Shown here piece after piece: positions 30,112-37,876 of a stretch of DNA of 64,000 nt. The DNA is taken from assembly GCF_014653695.1 (NCBI RefSeq), contig NZ_BNAR01000001.1, forward strand, positions 1,054,001 through 1,118,000, given 5' to 3'. The position numbers and the translations under genes are program-made. Position 1 is the stretch's first letter. Each line of letters starts with the position of its first letter. The notes beneath the pieces are model-generated. The model was not told the DNA's origin. It did no database searches and was given only the letters and a program-made list of their open reading frames with translations. The stretch comes from Lentzea cavernae (GTDB lineage: Bacteria > Actinomycetota > Actinomycetes > Mycobacteriales > Pseudonocardiaceae).

Positions 30112-30822
30112 GTGAACTGGCCAAAAGATTCGTTCAACGGCATCGTCCGGAAGGTGACACGACCGCACACCCACCCGTTCCTGCCGTACACGCCGCCCCG
30201 CCTGCCGATCGAGGAGGGACTCGACCGCGGCAGGGCGTTGCACCGGCTGCTCGACGCACGCCGGTCCGTGCGCTGGTTCTCGCCCGACCCCGTTCCGGCG
30301 GAGGCGATCGAACTGGCCGTGCGCGCCGCGAACACCGCGCCGAGCGGTGCGCACCAGCAGCCGTGGCGGTTCGCCGCCACCGGGGACGAGGTGCTCAAGC
30401 GCCGCATCCGGGCAGCGGCCGAGGAAGAGGAACGCCGCTTCTACCACGAACGCGAGCTGCCGGACTGGCACGCGGCCCTCGCACACCTGGAGACCAACGC
30501 CGACAAGGAGTTCCTGGAAGTCGCGCCCTGGCTCGTGGTCGCGTTCGCGCAGAAGCAGCAGAACGGCAAGAAGACCTACTACACCAACGAAAGCGTCGGC
30601 ATCGCGTGCGGGTTCTTCATCGCCGCACTGCATTCGATGGGCCTGGCGACCCTGACGCACACGCCGAACCCGATGACGTTCCTGACCGAGCTGCTGGGAC
30701 GGGACGGCGAACGGCCGTACATCCTCTTCCCGATCGGGTACCCGGCCGACGACTGCGAGGTGCCGGACCTGCGCCGCAAGCCCCTGGACGAGGCCCTCAC
30801 CTTCACCGGCGGGCTTGCCTGA
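30112..30822 (+). CDS. Nitroreductase-family flavoprotein (iodotyrosine-deiodinase/BluB-like subgroup)
   Basis: About 236 residues from GTG 30112 (GGAG 4 nt upstream); ATG 30094 is an alternative six residues longer. FMN-binding features: RRSVRWFSPDPVP, NTAPSGAHQQPWRF, KTYYTNESVGIACGFFIAALHSMGLATLTHTPNPM and FPIGYPADDCEVPDL. The subgroup dehalogenates, oxidises or reduces small aromatics using FMN. Divergent from LysR and followed by an AraC-type gene after 29 nt. Confidence 0.85.
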   Translation: MNWPKDSFNGIVRKVTRPHTHPFLPYTPPRLPIEEGLDRGRALHRLLDARRSVRWFSPDPVPAEAIELAVRAANTAPSGAHQQPWRFAATGDEVLKRRIRAAAEEEERRFYHERELPDWHAALAHLETNADKEFLEVAPWLVVAFAQKQQNGKKTYYTNESVGIACGFFIAALHSMGLATLTHTPNPMTFLTELLGRDGERPYILFPIGYPADDCEVPDLRRKPLDEALTFTGGLA

Positions 30823-30851
30823 TCGTCCCACCGCCGGGGACGATCGAGGAC

Positions 30852-31715
30852 GTGGACGAACTACGCGCGCTGATCACCAAGCACGCCCGCCCGGACCTGA
30901 CCACCACCATCGACGACGTCCTGGTCTCCAGGACCGCGGTGGGAGGCCCGCCGGCCCCGTCCATGACCGGCACGATCCTCGCTTTCATCGCCCAGGGCCG
31001 CAAACGCATCGCGCTGGGCGACCGCGTCTACGACTACCGCGCGGGCCAGTACCTGGTGACGTCGATCGACATGCCGATCACCGGCAACTACGTCGGCATC
31101 AGCCCGTCCGAGCCCGCGCTCGGCCTCGGCCTGGTCCTGCGGCCGGACAAGGTCGCGGAACTGCTCCTCGCCCACGACCTGCCGAAAGCCGCGGGCACGC
31201 CGGAGGGCCTGGCCGTCAGCGACGCCTCCCCCGAGCTCGTCGACGCCGTGACGAGGCTCGCGCGCCTCCTCGACCAGCCGAAGGACGCGCGGGCGCTGGC
31301 CCCGTTGATCAAGCAGGAGATCCTCTGGCGGGTCATGACCGGCGAGCAGGGCGCCGCCGTGCGGCAACTCGGCGCCCAGGACAGCGGTCTCAGCCACATC
31401 GCGAGGGCGGTGAGGTGGATCAGGGAGAACTACGCGGAGTCGTTCAAGGTCGAGAACGTCGCGCGCGTCGCGGGCATGAGCGAATCGGCGTTCTACCGCA
31501 ACTTCCAGGCCGTCACGGCGATGAGCCCGATCCAGTTCCAGAAGCAGATCCGGTTGCAGGAGGCCAGGTTGCTGCTCGCGACGAGCTCCGACGTGACAAG
31601 CGTCAGCCACCGCGTCGGCTACGACAGCCCGTCGCAGTTCAGCCGCGAGTACCGCCGCCAGTTCGGCGCGCCGCCCAGCAGGGACGCGAAGCTCAGGCTC
31701 CAGCCCGTTCTCTGA
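30852..31715 (+). CDS. AraC-family transcriptional regulator (AraC_N type)
   Basis: 287 residues from GTG 30852. N-terminal cupin-type AraC_N domain (TGTILAFIAQGRKRIALGDRVYDYRAGQYLVTSIDMP) and two C-terminal helix-turn-helices (FKVENVARVAGMSESAFYRNFQAVTAMSPIQFQKQIRLQEARLLL, SVSHRVGYDSPSQFSREYRRQFG). Commonly found beside small oxidoreductase genes. Its 3' end overlaps the convergent membrane-protein gene by 23 bp. Confidence 0.88.
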   Translation: MDELRALITKHARPDLTTTIDDVLVSRTAVGGPPAPSMTGTILAFIAQGRKRIALGDRVYDYRAGQYLVTSIDMPITGNYVGISPSEPALGLGLVLRPDKVAELLLAHDLPKAAGTPEGLAVSDASPELVDAVTRLARLLDQPKDARALAPLIKQEILWRVMTGEQGAAVRQLGAQDSGLSHIARAVRWIRENYAESFKVENVARVAGMSESAFYRNFQAVTAMSPIQFQKQIRLQEARLLLATSSDVTSVSHRVGYDSPSQFSREYRRQFGAPPSRDAKLRLQPVL

Positions 31716-32874
31716 CGTCGAGGTACACCGCGCGGACCTCCAGCGTCCGCTCGACCTTCTCGATGACGGGCGCGAAGAACTGGCGCCGGTGCTCGGCGTC
31801 GCTCATCGAGATCACCGAGAAGTACATGCTGCCGAACGCCGCGAACAGCGTGGCGTTGCGCAGCATCGCCGACGGCACACCGGGGATCATCGACGGCGTC
31901 GCGGGCGCCCCGATCCACTGCTCGGCGATCTCGGGCGTGACCACGATCAGGCCCAGCACCACGAAGAACGCGAACAGCGACAGCCCGATCACCGCCGCCT
32001 GCACCAGCTGCCGGATCGCAAGCATCACCAGCAGGTTGCGCGACTGCCGGCCGTTCAACTTCTTGGGCGGCAACGGCTCCGCGATGTTCACTCCGGACAG
32101 CGGGGTGCCCTTGCAGGCGACCTTCAGGATCTCCGGCCGCAAGTCCTGTTCCACCCGGCCGATCTCGTCGCGCAGCCGGGCCGCCGCCGCGAGCACGGTG
32201 ATCGCGGCGAACAGCAGCACGACGAGGCTGACCCGCGGCCACAGCAGCCGGTTCATCGCCTGCCACAGCTCACCGGTGAAGAACAGGAACAGCGTCACGA
32301 ACAGCATCGGCGGCAACGCCCTGCCGATCAGGTGCACGCTGTTGCGCAGGTCCGCGATCACGTGCCGGATGGCCGCCTTGAGCAGCGCGCCCAGCCCGTA
32401 GGTCGTGGCCAGCATCGTCGCCACGAACGCGAACCCGAAGACCATCACGAACCACACCAGGGCGCCCCAGACCGACTCGGACTCCGCGTCCCCGTCCGGT
32501 GCGGTGAACTTGACGTCGATCGCGGACTGCACCAGCGGTGTGATCACCGGTATCGCCGCGTACACGACCAGCACCAGCACGGTCATCCGCGGGGAGAAGC
32601 TCGGCATCCGCCGCACGAACAGCGAGAGCAGGACCCACGCGGAGATCATCACCGCGACGATCAGCCCGAGCAGCAGCCACCGCGACAGGCCGGCGGACTG
32701 CTGCAGCACCAGCCACGCGAGGCTGCCGACGGCCACGAACGTGAGCGCCGGCAACATCCGCGGCAGCACGTGCGACCGGAAGCCGTAGCCCTCGATCATC
32801 GTCGGGGCGCCCTGCCGGACGAACCACTGCTCGGTCCGCCGCACGACCGTCTCCGAAGCCACGGCGAGGATCAT
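31693..32874 (-). CDS. Multi-pass membrane protein of unknown function
   Basis: 393 residues with about six to eight hydrophobic helices (e.g. LPALTFVAVGSLAWLVL, WLLLGLIVAVMISAWVLLSLFV, WFVMVFGFAFVATMLATTYG, LPPMLFVTLFLFFTG, VSLVVLLFAAITVLAAAA, AAVIGLSLFAFFVVLGLIVV) and a soluble stretch between 240 and 290. No transporter signature recognised. Start is 3 bp after the SDR stop upstream on the same strand, so the two are co-transcribed. Confidence 0.7.
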   Translation of the reverse strand: MILAVASETVVRRTEQWFVRQGAPTMIEGYGFRSHVLPRMLPALTFVAVGSLAWLVLQQSAGLSRWLLLGLIVAVMISAWVLLSLFVRRMPSFSPRMTVLVLVVYAAIPVITPLVQSAIDVKFTAPDGDAESESVWGALVWFVMVFGFAFVATMLATTYGLGALLKAAIRHVIADLRNSVHLIGRALPPMLFVTLFLFFTGELWQAMNRLLWPRVSLVVLLFAAITVLAAAARLRDEIGRVEQDLRPEILKVACKGTPLSGVNIAEPLPPKKLNGRQSRNLLVMLAIRQLVQAAVIGLSLFAFFVVLGLIVVTPEIAEQWIGAPATPSMIPGVPSAMLRNATLFAAFGSMYFSVISMSDAEHRRQFFAPVIEKVERTLEVRAVYLDVRERAGA

Positions 32875-32877
32875 GCC

Positions 32878-33693
32878 TCACCGCTCGAACAGCCGCGCCA
32901 TGATGGAGTAGTAGTGGGACGGCGTGATGCGGGCGAGCGCGTCGAACACGTAGGCGTCCGGGCCGACGAGCACGCGCGACTTCCCGCGTTCGACGCCGCG
33001 GTGGATGATCTCGGCTGCCTTGTCCGGGGTGGTCAGCGCGATCCTGTCGAAGTCCGCCGCCATCTGCTCCACCGACCGGCCCTGCTCGTCGAGCTCGGTG
33101 TGGATGCGGCCGTTGCGGATGATGTTGGTCTTGATGCCGCCGGGGTGCACGGCGACCGCCGAGACACCGGTGCCGCGCAGCTCCTGGCGCAGCGAGTCCG
33201 TGAAGCCGCGGACGGCGAACTTCGCGGCGCAGTACGCGCTCTGCTTCGGCATCCCGCACAGCCCGAACACGCTGGAGGTGTTCACGACGACGCCGTAGTT
33301 CTGCTTGACCAGCTGCGGCAGGAACGCCCGCGTGCCGTTCACGACACCCCAGTAGTTGATGTCGAACAGCCAGGAGTCGTCCTCCACCACGGAGTTCAGC
33401 ACGGTCGTGGAGGTGGCGACGCCCGCGTTGTTGAACACCGCCGCGAGCGGCAGGTCGAGCCACGCCCGCACCTCGCCCGCGAACTGCTGAACGTCCTCGG
33501 CGTCGCGCACGTCGAGGACCCTGGTGAGCACCGGGCCCTGCAGCGACGCGGCGGTCTTCTCCAGCTCGATCTCGTTGACGTCGGCGATGGCCACCGGGCA
33601 CCCGTGCCGGGACAACCGCTGCGCGAGGCTGCGGCCGATCCCCGAGGCGGCCCCGGTGATCACCGCCGGGCGTCCTGAGAGCTTGCGGACCAT
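32878..33693 (-). CDS. Short-chain dehydrogenase/reductase
   Basis: 271 residues from ATG 33693 (AGGAG 6 nt upstream; GTG 33729 possible but without a site). TGAASGIGRSLAQRLSRHG, FNNAGV, SSVFGLCGMPKQSAYCAAKFA (Ser, Tyr, Lys catalytic) and HPGGIKTNI. This type often acts on lipid or alcohol substrates. Located between an acyl-CoA synthetase (upstream) and a membrane protein (downstream) on the same strand, suggesting a lipid-related operon. Confidence 0.88.
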   Translation of the reverse strand: MVRKLSGRPAVITGAASGIGRSLAQRLSRHGCPVAIADVNEIELEKTAASLQGPVLTRVLDVRDAEDVQQFAGEVRAWLDLPLAAVFNNAGVATSTTVLNSVVEDDSWLFDINYWGVVNGTRAFLPQLVKQNYGVVVNTSSVFGLCGMPKQSAYCAAKFAVRGFTDSLRQELRGTGVSAVAVHPGGIKTNIIRNGRIHTELDEQGRSVEQMAADFDRIALTTPDKAAEIIHRGVERGKSRVLVGPDAYVFDALARITPSHYYSIMARLFER

Positions 33694-33730
33694 GTCTGCT
33701 CCTGTCGTCGAGGACGGCGGAGCACTCACG

Positions 33731-35386
33731 TTAGCGGCGCAGTTCGGGGAACTGGTCGTCGCGCCACTCCCCCTTCTCCCCGGCGCCCTGCTCCTCCCGC
33801 GCGCGGAGGTCGACCCGGCGGATCTTGCCGGACACGGTCTTGGGCAGCTCGAAGAACTCCAGCCTCCGGATCCGCTGGAACGGCGCCAGGTTCTCGCGGG
33901 CGTGCCTGAGGATCTCCAGCGCCGTCTCGCGGTTGGGCTCCCAGCCCGCGCTCAGGGCCACGTACGCCTTGGGCACGGCGAGCCGCAGCGGATCGGGCGC
34001 CGGCACGACAGCGGCCTCGGTGACCGCCGGGTGCTCGATCAGCACGCTCTCCAGTTCGAACGGCGAGATCTTGTAGTCCGACGCCTTGAACACGTCGTCG
34101 GTGCGCCCGATGTAGAACAGGTAGCCGTCCTCGTCGCGGCTCGCGATGTCACCCGTGTGGTAGTAACCGCCGGCCATCGCCTCGGCGTTGCGCTCGTCGT
34201 CGCCGTGGTAGCCGACCATCAGCGACATCGGCCGCTCGCCCAGGTCGACGCAGATCTCGCCCTCGTCGGCCTGCTCGCCGGTGATCGGGTCGACGAGCAC
34301 GATCGGGACGCCCCGCAGAGGCCGTCCCATCGAGCCGGGCTTCACCGGCGCGCCCGGCACGTTGCCGACCGACAGCGTGGTCTCCGTCTGGCCGAAGCCG
34401 TCGCGGATCGTGAGGCCCCACTGGTTCTGGACCTGCTCGACCACCTCGGGGTTGAGCGGCTCGCCGGCGGCCACGACCTCGCGCAGCCCGCCGGGCCCGC
34501 CGCTGAGGTCGGCCTTGATCAGCATCCGCCAGACGGTCGGCGGCGCGCAGAACGTGCTGACGCCCTTCTCGCGGATCTGGCCGAGCAACGCGGCCGCGTC
34601 GAACCGGGTGTAGTTGTAGACGAAGATCGTCGCCTCGGCGATCCACGGCGCGAAGAAGCAGCTCCACGCGTGCTTGGCCCAGCCGGGCGAGCTGATGTTG
34701 AGGTGCACGTCGCCGGGCCTGAGGCCGATCCAGTGCATGGTCGTGAGGTGGCCCACCGGGTAGGAGACCTGGGTGTGCTCGACGAGCTTGGGGCGGCTGG
34801 TCGTGCCGGAGGTGAAGTACAGCAGCAGCCGGTCGTCGGGCTTGGTCCGCGGATGTGGCAACGGGGTGTCCGGCGCCTGCGCGGTGTCCGCGTAGTCCAC
34901 CCAGCCGGCCGCGGTGCCACCGACGCTGATCAGGACGGGCCCTTCCGCGAACTTGCCGGCGTCCTCGACGCGCGCGATGACGTGCCGCACCGAACCCCGC
35001 CGAAGGCGGTCCTCGAGATCGGCCGGTCCGAGCGCGGTGGTGGTCGGCATGATCACCGCGCCGAGCTTCATCACCGCGAGCATCGACTCCCACAGCTCGG
35101 CCTGGTTGCCCAGCATGATCATCACGCTGTCGCCCTTGCCGACGCCGTGCCCCGCGAGCCAGTGGGCGACGCTGTTGGACCGGCGGCGCACCTCGTCGAA
35201 CGAGTACGCGCGCTCGGAACCGTCCTCCTCGACGATGTGCAACGCCGTCGCGGAGTTGCCCTCGGCGATGACGTCGAACCAGTCGTGCGCCCAGTTGAAG
35301 TCGTCGCCGAAGCTGGGCCAGCTGAACGCGCCGGGGTCGCTGAGCACGAGGTCGCGAGCCGCGCGGTAGGTGTCGTGACTGGACAT
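33731..35386 (-). CDS. AMP-forming acyl-CoA synthetase (medium-chain type)
   Basis: 551 residues from ATG 35386. ANL-family motifs: P-loop YFTSGTTSRPKLVEHT, DGFGQTETT, GYYHTGDIASRDEDGYLFYIGRTDDVFKASDYKISPFE (adenylate and hinge) and catalytic Lys in KTVSGKIRR near the C-terminus. Activates carboxylic acids to acyl-CoA via acyl-AMP. Sequence around SSPGWAKHAWSCFFAPW is typical of medium-chain enzymes. First gene of a minus-strand operon with SDR and membrane protein; divergent LuxR regulator upstream. Confidence 0.92.
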   Translation of the reverse strand: MSSHDTYRAARDLVLSDPGAFSWPSFGDDFNWAHDWFDVIAEGNSATALHIVEEDGSERAYSFDEVRRRSNSVAHWLAGHGVGKGDSVMIMLGNQAELWESMLAVMKLGAVIMPTTTALGPADLEDRLRRGSVRHVIARVEDAGKFAEGPVLISVGGTAAGWVDYADTAQAPDTPLPHPRTKPDDRLLLYFTSGTTSRPKLVEHTQVSYPVGHLTTMHWIGLRPGDVHLNISSPGWAKHAWSCFFAPWIAEATIFVYNYTRFDAAALLGQIREKGVSTFCAPPTVWRMLIKADLSGGPGGLREVVAAGEPLNPEVVEQVQNQWGLTIRDGFGQTETTLSVGNVPGAPVKPGSMGRPLRGVPIVLVDPITGEQADEGEICVDLGERPMSLMVGYHGDDERNAEAMAGGYYHTGDIASRDEDGYLFYIGRTDDVFKASDYKISPFELESVLIEHPAVTEAAVVPAPDPLRLAVPKAYVALSAGWEPNRETALEILRHARENLAPFQRIRRLEFFELPKTVSGKIRRVDLRAREEQGAGEKGEWRDDQFPELRR

Positions 35387-35421
35387 GTCGGAGAGGGTGG
35401 TGAGCGCCGGGCCACCGGTAT

Positions 35422-35444
35422 ACCCCCGATCGGGGGTGCACCCC
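35422..35444. promoter_or_regulatory. Overlapping palindromes in divergent promoter (putative operator)
   Basis: ACCCCCGATCGGGGGT (35422-35437) is a perfect palindrome and overlaps GGGGTGCACCCC (35433-35444), also perfect. They sit between the acyl-CoA synthetase and LuxR-type regulator starts, 36 bp from each. Confidence 0.55.
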
Positions 35445-35479
35445 TTTTCGAGGGTGCGGTCGTCGGCGAAACTGCTGGC

Positions 35480-36241
35480 GTGCTGCCAGACCGTTTCCAG
35501 GCACTGCTGCCGCAACGCCTGGACATGCTCCGCCGTGCCACCGGGCTGCCCGTCGTGTTCGGCGGTGCGGTCACGCCCGCCCACGAGCTGTTGTTGAGCA
35601 GCTTCCTGGGCGTGCACGGCACGTCGCTGCACGGTCTGCGCGTCGGCACGGGCCGCGGCCTGGGCGGCACGGCGATCGCGTTGGGCAGCGCCGTGCGCGT
35701 CAACGACTACGCCTCGACCAGGGCGATCACCCACGAGTTCGACCAGATGGTGGTGGTGAACGAACGGCTGACCTCGGTGTTCGCCTACCCGGTGACGGTG
35801 CGCGGCACCGTGCACGGCGTGCTCTACGGGGCCGTGCGCGGGCAGACGCCCGTGGGAGACCGGGCGATCAGGATGGCCGGCGCCATCGCGCAGCACTTCG
35901 CACAGGACCTGGACATGCCTTCCCTCCACACGCAGGCCGCACTCCGCGAACTGGCCGAGGTCGCCAAGCTCGTCGGCGACCCGGTGCTGCGCGACCGACT
36001 CCGCAAGGTGCACCAGAGCCTCGGCGGGGAACCTCCCGTGAGCGTCCCCTCCGGCCTGACCCCGCGTGAACTCGATACGCTCCGGCTGGCCGCGGTCGGT
36101 GCGTCGAACCGGGAGATTGCCGCCGAGCTCGGGTTGAGCACCGAGACCGTCAAGGCCTACCTCCGGGGCGCGATGCGCAAGCTGGGGGTGCACAACAGAA
36201 CCGCCGCGGTCCACGCGGCGAGGTCGACGGGAGCGCTGTGA
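35480..36241 (+). CDS. LuxR-type regulator with GAF-like N-terminal domain
   Basis: 253 residues from GTG 35480; the frame is open much further upstream but only as antisense of the acyl-CoA synthetase. N-terminal GAF-like region (MLRRATGLPVVFGG ... VVNERLTSVFAYPVTVRGTVHGVLYG) and C-terminal helix-turn-helix (LTPRELDTLRLAAVGASNREIAAELGLSTETVKAYLRGAMRKLG). Probably controls the divergent acyl-CoA synthetase operon. The next gene begins 1 nt after its stop. Confidence 0.82.
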   Translation: MLPDRFQALLPQRLDMLRRATGLPVVFGGAVTPAHELLLSSFLGVHGTSLHGLRVGTGRGLGGTAIALGSAVRVNDYASTRAITHEFDQMVVVNERLTSVFAYPVTVRGTVHGVLYGAVRGQTPVGDRAIRMAGAIAQHFAQDLDMPSLHTQAALRELAEVAKLVGDPVLRDRLRKVHQSLGGEPPVSVPSGLTPRELDTLRLAAVGASNREIAAELGLSTETVKAYLRGAMRKLGVHNRTAAVHAARSTGAL

Positions 36242-36242
36242 G

Positions 36243-36665
36243 ATGTCGTTGATGGAGAAGGCCGTGATCGGGACCGATCGCCTGCTCTACAAGCTGACCG
36301 GCGGCAAGTTCACACTCGTGTCGTTGTCCAAGCAGACCGGCCTGACGCTGATCACCGTCGGCGCCAAGTCCGGTGAGCGGCGCGAGAACCAGGTGCAGTA
36401 CGTGGCCGACGGCGAGTCGATGCTGGTCGTCGGTTCCAACTGGGGCAAGCCCCACCACCCGGCGTGGACCGCGAACCTGGTGAAGAACCCGGACATCCAG
36501 GTGAACGTGCGCGGCGACGTCCGCGACGTGCGGGGCACGTTGCTGGAGGGGGCCGAGCGGGAGGCCGCCTGGACCCGGATGGTGGCGGCCTGGCCCGCGT
36601 TCCAGGACTACGTGGAGCGTTCAGGCGGCCGCGAACTGCGGGTCTTCCGCCTGACTGCGCGCTGA
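36243..36665 (+). CDS. Deazaflavin (F420)-dependent nitroreductase/quinone reductase family (DUF385)
   Basis: 140 residues, starting 1 nt after the LuxR gene stop. Split-barrel fold motifs LTLITVGAKSGERRENQVQYV, GSNWGKPHHPAWTANLVKNPDIQVNV and the C-terminal RELRVFRLT are typical of the Ddn/Fqr group that uses reduced coenzyme F420 to reduce quinones, nitro compounds or unsaturated lipids. Its stop overlaps the convergent gene by 45 bp. Confidence 0.9.
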   Translation: MSLMEKAVIGTDRLLYKLTGGKFTLVSLSKQTGLTLITVGAKSGERRENQVQYVADGESMLVVGSNWGKPHHPAWTANLVKNPDIQVNVRGDVRDVRGTLLEGAEREAAWTRMVAAWPAFQDYVERSGGRELRVFRLTAR

Positions 36666-37184
36666 GTCCCACGCCAGCCACACGCAGCCCACGACCATCA
36701 GCACGCCGTGGGCGATCCGTACCGCCGGCGGCGTGAAGAACTGCGGCAGGAACAACGCGAACCCGGCCGCGAACACGATCGCCGCGGTGGTGCGGAGCTT
36801 CAGTGCGACCAGGACCGCCGCGACGCCCACGGTGACCAGCCCGAGGCCGAAAGTCGTGACGGCGAACGGGTTGTAGCGCACGGCCTCGGCCAGTTCGAGG
36901 ACGTTCGGCTGCTGTGCGACGGCGTGCAGGCCGAAGTCCTCGGCGCCGTAGTACGGCAACGTGAGGCCTGCGCCGACCCAGAACGTGATCGCGGCCGTGC
37001 GGTGGACCTCCAGCAACGCGATCGGCACGAGGATGAAGCCGATCATCGCGAACAGGTGCGAGAGGACCCAGGCGGTCGAGCCCATCGAGGCCGCCGCGCC
37101 CGCGGCCGTCGTCTCGTCGTGCCACGGTCTCAGCGCCGGGTAGAGCAGGAACAGCAGGCCTGCCGCGGAAAGCGTCCACTTCAC
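36621..37184 (-). CDS. Hypothetical multi-pass membrane protein
   Basis: 187 residues with about five hydrophobic helices (LSAAGLLFLLYPAL, WVLSHLFAMIGFILVPIALL, AAITFWVGAGLTLPYYG, NPFAVTTFGLGLVTVGVAAVLVALKL, AHGVLMVVGCVWLAW). GTG start overlaps the TetR gene stop (GTGA), so it is in the TetR operon and may be its target. No family assigned. Confidence 0.7.
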   Translation of the reverse strand: MKWTLSAAGLLFLLYPALRPWHDETTAAGAAASMGSTAWVLSHLFAMIGFILVPIALLEVHRTAAITFWVGAGLTLPYYGAEDFGLHAVAQQPNVLELAEAVRYNPFAVTTFGLGLVTVGVAAVLVALKLRTTAAIVFAAGFALFLPQFFTPPAVRIAHGVLMVVGCVWLAWDSARSQAEDPQFAAA

Positions 37185-37744
37185 GATTGCCCCCTGAGGT
37201 CGTCGAGGTACATCCGGACGAGCTGGTCGTAGGTGTCGTCGAGGCCCTCTGGCAGGCCGAACCCGCCGCTGGACTCGATCGACGCGAACCCGTGCGCGAT
37301 GACCCGCAGCCGCCGGGTGGCGTGGACGGCGTCCGAGCCCTCCAGGCCGTAGCTCCTCAGCGTCGCGAGCAGGACGTCCATGAGCTTCGCCCCGGCCGCC
37401 CGCTGAAGTTCGTCGTGCAGCGGGTCCATCGGCGCGGCCGCGTAGCGGTTCGGGTGCTCCGCCGCATACGCGCGGTGCGCGTGCATGAGCGCCTCGACGG
37501 CCTCGTCGCCCGACCGGCCCAGGACCGCCTCGGTGAACCGGGCGGTCATGTCCTCGATCACGCGCACGCCGATGTGGCCCCGGAGCTCGGCGAGGCTCGC
37601 GACGTGCTTGTACAGCGAGGGTGTGGCCACTCCGGTCCGTGCGGCGACGGCGGCGAGCGTCAGCGCGCCGGCCCCCTGCTCGTCGACCAGTTCCAGTGCG
37701 GCGTCCACGACCTTGGCGGTGGTGAGACGTGGGCGAACAGCCAT
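37181..37744 (-). CDS. TetR-family transcriptional regulator
   Basis: 187 residues. N-terminal helix-turn-helix (VVDAALELVDEQGAGALTLAAVAARTGVATPSLYKHVASLAEL) and a WHG-type C-terminal domain (HPNRYAAAP). Overlapping palindromes immediately upstream (37744-37768) are likely autoregulatory sites. Coupled to the downstream membrane protein gene. Confidence 0.9.
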   Translation of the reverse strand: MAVRPRLTTAKVVDAALELVDEQGAGALTLAAVAARTGVATPSLYKHVASLAELRGHIGVRVIEDMTARFTEAVLGRSGDEAVEALMHAHRAYAAEHPNRYAAAPMDPLHDELQRAAGAKLMDVLLATLRSYGLEGSDAVHATRRLRVIAHGFASIESSGGFGLPEGLDDTYDQLVRMYLDDLRGQS

Positions 37745-37768
37745 AGCTTAAAAGCTAATATTGTTAGC
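37744..37768. promoter_or_regulatory. Two overlapping palindromes, probable TetR operator
   Basis: TAGCTTAAAAGCTA (37744-37757, perfect) overlaps GCTAA-tattg-TTAGC (37754-37768, perfect 5-bp arms). AT-rich, at the very start of the TetR gene, so binding would block its own transcription. Confidence 0.65.
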
Positions 37769-37876
37769 CTTGCGTGTCAAGCGGGGAGGTTTGGTGAAGA
37801 TCTCGTGGATCCCCGCGAACGCGGGCCCGCTCGCCGATAGGAAGAACAGGTCATTCGCATCGGCAAGGAGAAACCA

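Noticed and set aside
33524-35479. N-terminal extension of the LuxR-type frame at 35480-36241
   Set aside because: This part is antisense to the acyl-CoA synthetase; real gene starts at GTG 35480.
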